Assembly (NCBI RefSeq): GCF_047730175.1
Contig: NZ_CP159833.1
Span: 1,116,001-1,180,000, forward strand
DNA: 64,000 nt
Direction of reading: 5' to 3'
From: Marifrigoribacter sp047730175
Lineage (GTDB): Bacteria > Bacteroidota > Bacteroidia > Flavobacteriales > Flavobacteriaceae
The notes under the pieces: generated by a model
What the model saw: the letters and a program-made list of their open reading frames with translations, nothing else
Database searches by the model: none
Told to the model about the DNA's origin: nothing
In this document: positions 60,443-64,000 of the stretch, in pieces
Layout of the letters: every line of letters starts with the position of its first letter
Numbering within the stretch: position 1 is the stretch's first letter
Made by a program: the position numbers and the translations under genes

Positions 60443-61148
60443 ATGAATAATCTAAAATTTTAAAGACTTTCCCAACCACAGTATCTGGCTCAATAGTTCT
60501 CATCACTTCCTCATAGCACTCAGGAAATTTATTTCTGTAGATAGATGTTGGGATGAATGGAAATTGTTCTCGATCGGATAGTATAGAATTACCCTCAGCT
60601 TGCCCAAAAGGAGCAAATCCAGCAAAAGGGTGTGTAACACCCCAAAGAGTGATTACAGGTAAGCCATACATCGCTGCTAAATGTCCGTTTCCACTATCCA
60701 TAGAAAGCATTATATCCAGGTTTGAGATCAATTCTAGTTCTTCGGTTAATGTTAATTTTCCAACGATACTTGTCACTGATGAATATTGAGAAGCCATGTT
60801 TGCTAAAACCTCTTTTTCATTGGTGCCGCCGCCAAATAAAAAGATGTTGAATTTTTGTTCCTGATCCAAACTAGCAATCACTTTTTGCATTAAATCTAAT
60901 GGATACATTTTACTAGTATAGGCTGCAAAAGGAGCAATTCCTATGCTTTTTTTTTAGAAGTATCGTTTAGTAATTCTTTGACTTTAGCTGAGCAATGTCG
61001 AAGTCTGACTGGGAATCCATTTTTATAATCTGCGGGATCAAGAGGCTTCATGAAAAAATCTCTAGTAATTAACTGGCATTTCTTTCGCTAATCGTCTTAG
61101 GTTCTTCATTTCTTGATATAAGTGCCCACCAGATTCATCCCAATAGAA
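60411..61148 (-). pseudogene. Decayed glycosyltransferase family 9 (heptosyltransferase-like) gene
   Basis: The C-terminal 165 residues (60411-60908) are intact and belong to family 9: MYPLDLMQKVIASL, LFGGGTNEKEVL, NLDIMLSMDSGNGHLAAMYG and ITLWGVTHPFAGF. The frame goes on upstream to KKSIGIAPFAAYTSK but then breaks at a run of nine T (60947-60955; one more base would join it to KVKELLNDTSK). Further upstream, frames read NGFPVRLRHCSAKVKELL and GGHLYQEMKNLRRLAKEM with stops between. The N-terminal half of a normal 340-residue enzyme is missing or scrambled, so the gene is dead. It once added a heptose or other sugar to lipopolysaccharide. Confidence 0.72.
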
Positions 61149-61179
61149 AAAGCCATTCCTATGAAATAGGAACGGCTTT
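61149..61179 (-). terminator. Terminator after the T9SS repeat protein gene
   Basis: A 13-bp stem (61149-61161 with 61167-61179) with one G-T wobble in the RNA and a 5-base loop, followed on the minus strand by TTCTATT after a run of T inside the arm. It lies 42 bases after the stop of the gene at 61222. Confidence 0.8.
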
Positions 61180-61221
61180 AGCAACTAATTTTAACTAACT
61201 ATATAGTATTCTATTAGATTA

Positions 61222-63306
61222 TTATTTCTTGATCACTTTATACGTTCCTGTTTTAGAACCAACTGTTACTTCCATAATGTACGTTCCAGTTTGTAAGTTA
61301 GAAACATTCAATTGTCCAGAAATAGCGTTAATCGATTGCTCAAGTACTTTTTGTCCTAATATATTGTATAAAGCAATATATTCAACATTTTGATTAGCAC
61401 TATAGTTAATTATATTTGTTGTTGGATTAGGGAAGAAAGTAAGGGCTGAAAGATTATTATCATTAGTCCCTAAAATATCCTCACACGTAACCGCTAAGCT
61501 AAATACACCAGATTGAGAAGCAAAACCTTCTATCATAATAAGATAAGTTGAAGTCCCATCAGATGTAAATGTAAGTTCAGATTGTAGGCCACACCAGTCA
61601 TCATTTGTTGCAATTTCAGAACCGGCACAGGCATCAAAAAGTCTAATATAAGAATCATAGTCTGTTCCACCATCACATAATGAAAAAGTAACATTTTGTT
61701 CAACTCCATCTCCAGTATATGAATACCAAACATCTGGCGCAGGATTTCCGCCTGTATCTGAAGCAGAGTTTGTTTCCCCTGTAACGGTTTCGTCACATGC
61801 TAATGCAATTGCATCTTCACAAATATCGTTATCTGGAGTAATAAATGCACAGGTAACCGCTAAGCTAAATGCACCAGACTGAGGCCCAAAACCTTCTATC
61901 ATAATAAGATAAGTTGAAGTCCCATCAGATGTAAATGTAAGTTCAGATTGTAGGCCACACGAGTCATCGTTCGTGTCTATTTCTGCACCGCCACAGGCAT
62001 CAAATACTCTGATCACTGAATCATAATCTGTTCCACCATCACATAATGATAACGTAACATTCTGTATAACACCATCGCCGGTAAATGAATACCAAACATC
62101 TGGCGCAGCATTTCCACCCGTATCTGTAGAAGAAGAAGTGTCTCCTAAAATAAGGTCGTCACAGGCAACTGGAGTTGCATTTACACAAAGATCATTTTCA
62201 GCTGGATCATCAGGGTTACATGAAACAGCTAAATTAAAGCTCCCAGAAAGGGTTAAAAAACCTTCTACCATAATAAAGTATGTTGAAGTACCATCAGAAG
62301 TAAATGTAAGTTCAGATGACGTGAAACAAAAATCATCATTTCCAGCAATTTCAGTACCGTCACAGGCATCAAAAACACGTAAGTATGTGTCATAGTCTGT
62401 ACCGTCATCACATAATGATAAGGTAATATCTTGTTCAACTCCAGTTCCTGTAAATGAATACCAAAGGTCTGGCGCAGCATTTCCTCCTGTATCTGTAGCA
62501 ATAGAAGTATCTCCTATATACGTGCCGTTACAGACAACTACAACTGCGTCTTCACAAAGGTCGTTACTAGGGGCACTTCCATCTGGACAAAATACGTGAT
62601 TATTAAGTAGTGGACTAAAACCATTAACTCCGTCATACATACCAACAATTCTGATTGTTTTGATACCAGTAACAGCAAAAGAAACTGGAACTAGTGAACT
62701 TTCTGGCACAGCCACTGGCCCTAAAATACCTAAAGAGGCACCACTATCATCTAAGGCTTCAATGGTAACAGAATCTGGAAAACCATCAAAAGCACTCAAT
62801 TCAAAATCAACGGCATCCACTGTTAAATCATATTGCAGTGTTAGTGTACCGTCGGTACTGCTTGCAATGATAGTTTGATTCTCTTGACCATAATAATCTA
62901 CACCATTCCACTGTAAGTCACCAGCCAATGAGATATAAACACAGCCATCTTCTACAAGACCTGGTCCTTGACCATTTACAACGGTAGTCTCATCAAGCAT
63001 TGTAACACCAGGCAGAAAATTTGCACTACCTGGTGGGAGTAGATAACCTTCAAAATCTTCTGTGATACAATCGCCACGGTTAGTTACCCCTTGAACACTC
63101 CCTTCCAAAAGAGCAACGTCAAGTTTGGGGTGATTTTTAACGGAACTGTCCATGACTGTTGAAAAAGTTTCTAAAGAACTATTTTGATTTGTAGCTTGTT
63201 GCAGCGTAGCAACATACCTGTTATTGTCTGCATTAGGAGCTAGAGGCGCTTGGCTAAAGCCAACGAAACTCAAGAGTAGTATTAATAAAAGTGTAATTTT
63301 TTTCAT
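61222..63306 (-). CDS. Secreted protein with three PPC-like repeats and T9SS type A sorting domain
   Basis: A 694-residue surface or released protein. I start at Met 63306 (MKKITLLLILLLSFVGFSQ, a signal peptide); the frame opens 13 codons earlier. Residues about 75-255 form a jelly-roll-like domain. Three repeats of about 122 residues follow, each with NDxCxxA, the motif PDxWYSFTGxGVxQ, SLCDxGTDYD and ELTFTSDGTSTY, and closing with a Cys. They are similar to the bacterial pre-peptidase C-terminal domain. The last 75 residues are a T9SS tail (LTFFPNPTTNIINYSANQN, ending TGTYKVIKK). No enzyme domain is seen. Adhesion or substrate binding is likely. Repeats 2 and 3 are nearly identical in DNA. 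Confidence 0.87.
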   Translation of the reverse strand: MKKITLLLILLLSFVGFSQAPLAPNADNNRYVATLQQATNQNSSLETFSTVMDSSVKNHPKLDVALLEGSVQGVTNRGDCITEDFEGYLLPPGSANFLPGVTMLDETTVVNGQGPGLVEDGCVYISLAGDLQWNGVDYYGQENQTIIASSTDGTLTLQYDLTVDAVDFELSAFDGFPDSVTIEALDDSGASLGILGPVAVPESSLVPVSFAVTGIKTIRIVGMYDGVNGFSPLLNNHVFCPDGSAPSNDLCEDAVVVVCNGTYIGDTSIATDTGGNAAPDLWYSFTGTGVEQDITLSLCDDGTDYDTYLRVFDACDGTEIAGNDDFCFTSSELTFTSDGTSTYFIMVEGFLTLSGSFNLAVSCNPDDPAENDLCVNATPVACDDLILGDTSSSTDTGGNAAPDVWYSFTGDGVIQNVTLSLCDGGTDYDSVIRVFDACGGAEIDTNDDSCGLQSELTFTSDGTSTYLIMIEGFGPQSGAFSLAVTCAFITPDNDICEDAIALACDETVTGETNSASDTGGNPAPDVWYSYTGDGVEQNVTFSLCDGGTDYDSYIRLFDACAGSEIATNDDWCGLQSELTFTSDGTSTYLIMIEGFASQSGVFSLAVTCEDILGTNDNNLSALTFFPNPTTNIINYSANQNVEYIALYNILGQKVLEQSINAISGQLNVSNLQTGTYIMEVTVGSKTGTYKVIKK
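61490..62570 (-). repeat. Three tandem coding repeats of about 366-369 bases
   Basis: Using CCTTCTA(T/C)CATAATAA as a marker, copies lie at 61526, 61892 and 62261, giving spacings of 366 and 369 bases. From 61526 and from 61892 at least 69 bases are identical, while the copy at 62261 has drifted. This points to a recent duplication or gene conversion between repeats 2 and 3. Confidence 0.85.
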
Positions 63307-64000
63307 GTTTAAAGTTTTAGTAAAAGGTTCGTAAGAGGTTTGCAACTCATAATTATTTGTTGATTAGCATAATTGCATGAAGACAAATATTCGAAAATTA
63401 TTTTGTTTTGTAACACAAAATAAAATTTATATAGAAAGTAAAAAAAAAGACTTAGCAAGTTTTAGTTTTCCTTAAATATTTACAAAAGATTCTCTAAAGT
63501 CTAAAGGTGAGCGCAAAGGCAAAAACAGCTCTTTTGTTTTTTTCGGCGTTGGCTGATGCGGGTGGGAAAAATAAATGTGCTGTTTGCGCGGTGGGGAGTT
63601 TGGTGCTATTTTTAATGGTTTGTTGGATTTTTTTTCGCTTATGGGTAACTTATTATATTGATTAATTTATGCTCGTTTATCAGGGCATGCTAACCGATAA
63701 CGATCGATTTGGCGTCTTTTTATCGGCTTCGAGGAAAACTACTAAATAATAAAATAACACCTTTAGTTCTGTGTGTTTTTTAGCACCTTTTTTAAAGTGT
63801 TCACTTGAGTATTGAGCTGCTTGTAAATATTGTAACTGTAAAAGAGTCTCTTTTTGTCATTGTGAGCACAGCGCAGTAATCTTTCTTTTTAAAAACATAA
63901 ACGATTAAACAAAAAGTGGTTCTTCGGTCATTCTTCATTCTGAATGACAAAAAACACTTCAAAAAAAATTAAAGCAAATCTATAATTTTTGCAACCACAG
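63307..64000. other. Gene-free region with GC-richer block and repeat-like sequence
   Basis: No open frame of useful length is found here on either strand, and no tRNA or rRNA. Bases 63505-63740 are clearly richer in G and C than the surroundings and contain the inverted repeat CCGATAA (63694-63700) / TTATCGG (63720-63726) with CGATCG between. Bases 63856-63885 and 63927-63950 hold units of the GTCATTGTGAGCACAGCGCA and ATTCTGAATGACAAA type that recur in flavobacterial intergenic DNA. The stretch probably holds dispersed non-coding repeats. Confidence 0.6.

Noticed and set aside
1..64000. tRNA, rRNA, tmRNA, CRISPR arrays, transposases, integrases, phage or toxin-antitoxin genes
   Set aside because: I looked for T-loop sequence GGTTCRANNCC, regularly spaced repeats and family motifs of these systems and found none that I could support.

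Overview
The window is AT-rich chromosomal DNA from a marine-type member of the Flavobacteriaceae (phylum Bacteroidota). The evidence is consistent. There are type IX secretion (T9SS) sorting tails on two secreted proteins. The gliding and T9SS lipoprotein genes gldH and sprE/porW are present. The promoters carry the Bacteroidota -7 box (TAnnTTTG), and Shine-Dalgarno signals are almost absent. The ATP synthase operon lacks its beta and epsilon genes. Other marks of the group are the HU/SPOR fusion protein, the bacilliredoxin and the DUF983 protein. No rRNA, tRNA, CRISPR array, prophage, transposase or recognisable defence system was found.

Layout. Positions 1-1858 hold the end of a bacilliredoxin gene and an acyltransferase/HD-hydrolase pair. 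Positions 1859-3247 hold an AraC regulator and a small ORF, enclosed by a 20-bp direct repeat that belongs to the 3' end of the HD gene. Positions 3248-10440 (minus strand) hold crotonase, a histidine kinase, a large secreted BNR-repeat protein and two tandem PPK2 kinases. Positions 10541-16042 (plus) hold membrane, DNA-repair, exonuclease, saccharopine dehydrogenase-like and ABC-ATPase genes. Positions 16165-23042 (minus) hold a secreted DUF1028 protein, both subunits of 3-oxoacid CoA-transferase, PBP1A, GldH and a RicT-like PSP1 protein. Positions 23330-31764 hold recA, an ECF sigma factor with a membrane partner, a lysophosphatidate-type acyltransferase, trpS, dprA, the HU/SPOR protein, a thioesterase and DUF983.

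Positions 31902-40869 form a sulfur-oxidation island: a TauE/SafE exporter, a persulfide-dioxygenase/rhodanese fusion, a free rhodanese, an HMA protein, a TPMT-type methyltransferase, a sterol-desaturase-like protein, a lipoprotein sulfurtransferase, a SorAB-type sulfite dehydrogenase, a second methyltransferase and two YeeE/YedE transporters. A coherent model is uptake of thiosulfate or sulfane sulfur, conversion to low-molecular-weight persulfide, oxidation to sulfite, export, and periplasmic oxidation to sulfate with electrons passed to cytochrome c. Two promoters of the island carry the same Crp/Fnr-like palindrome (GTAAC-N4-GTTAC/T) at exactly the same distance from the -7 box, which suggests one shared activator.

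Positions 41034-48060 (minus) hold envelope genes: an EnvC-like protein, a DUF4292 lipoprotein, a TPR protein, a sugar nucleotidyltransferase, dUTPase and a flippase. A prolyl-oligopeptidase gene at 48316-50228 is split by one frameshift at a perfect A AAA AAG slippery heptamer. Positions 50359-59156 (minus) run sprE, bactofilin, atpZ/atpI-like, atpB, E, F, H, A, G, with strong hairpins after atpE and after atpA. The right end has an NAD(P)H-dependent 2Fe-2S reductase, a decayed glycosyltransferase family 9 gene, a T9SS-secreted protein with three near-identical repeats, and about 690 bases without genes that contain dispersed-repeat-like sequence.
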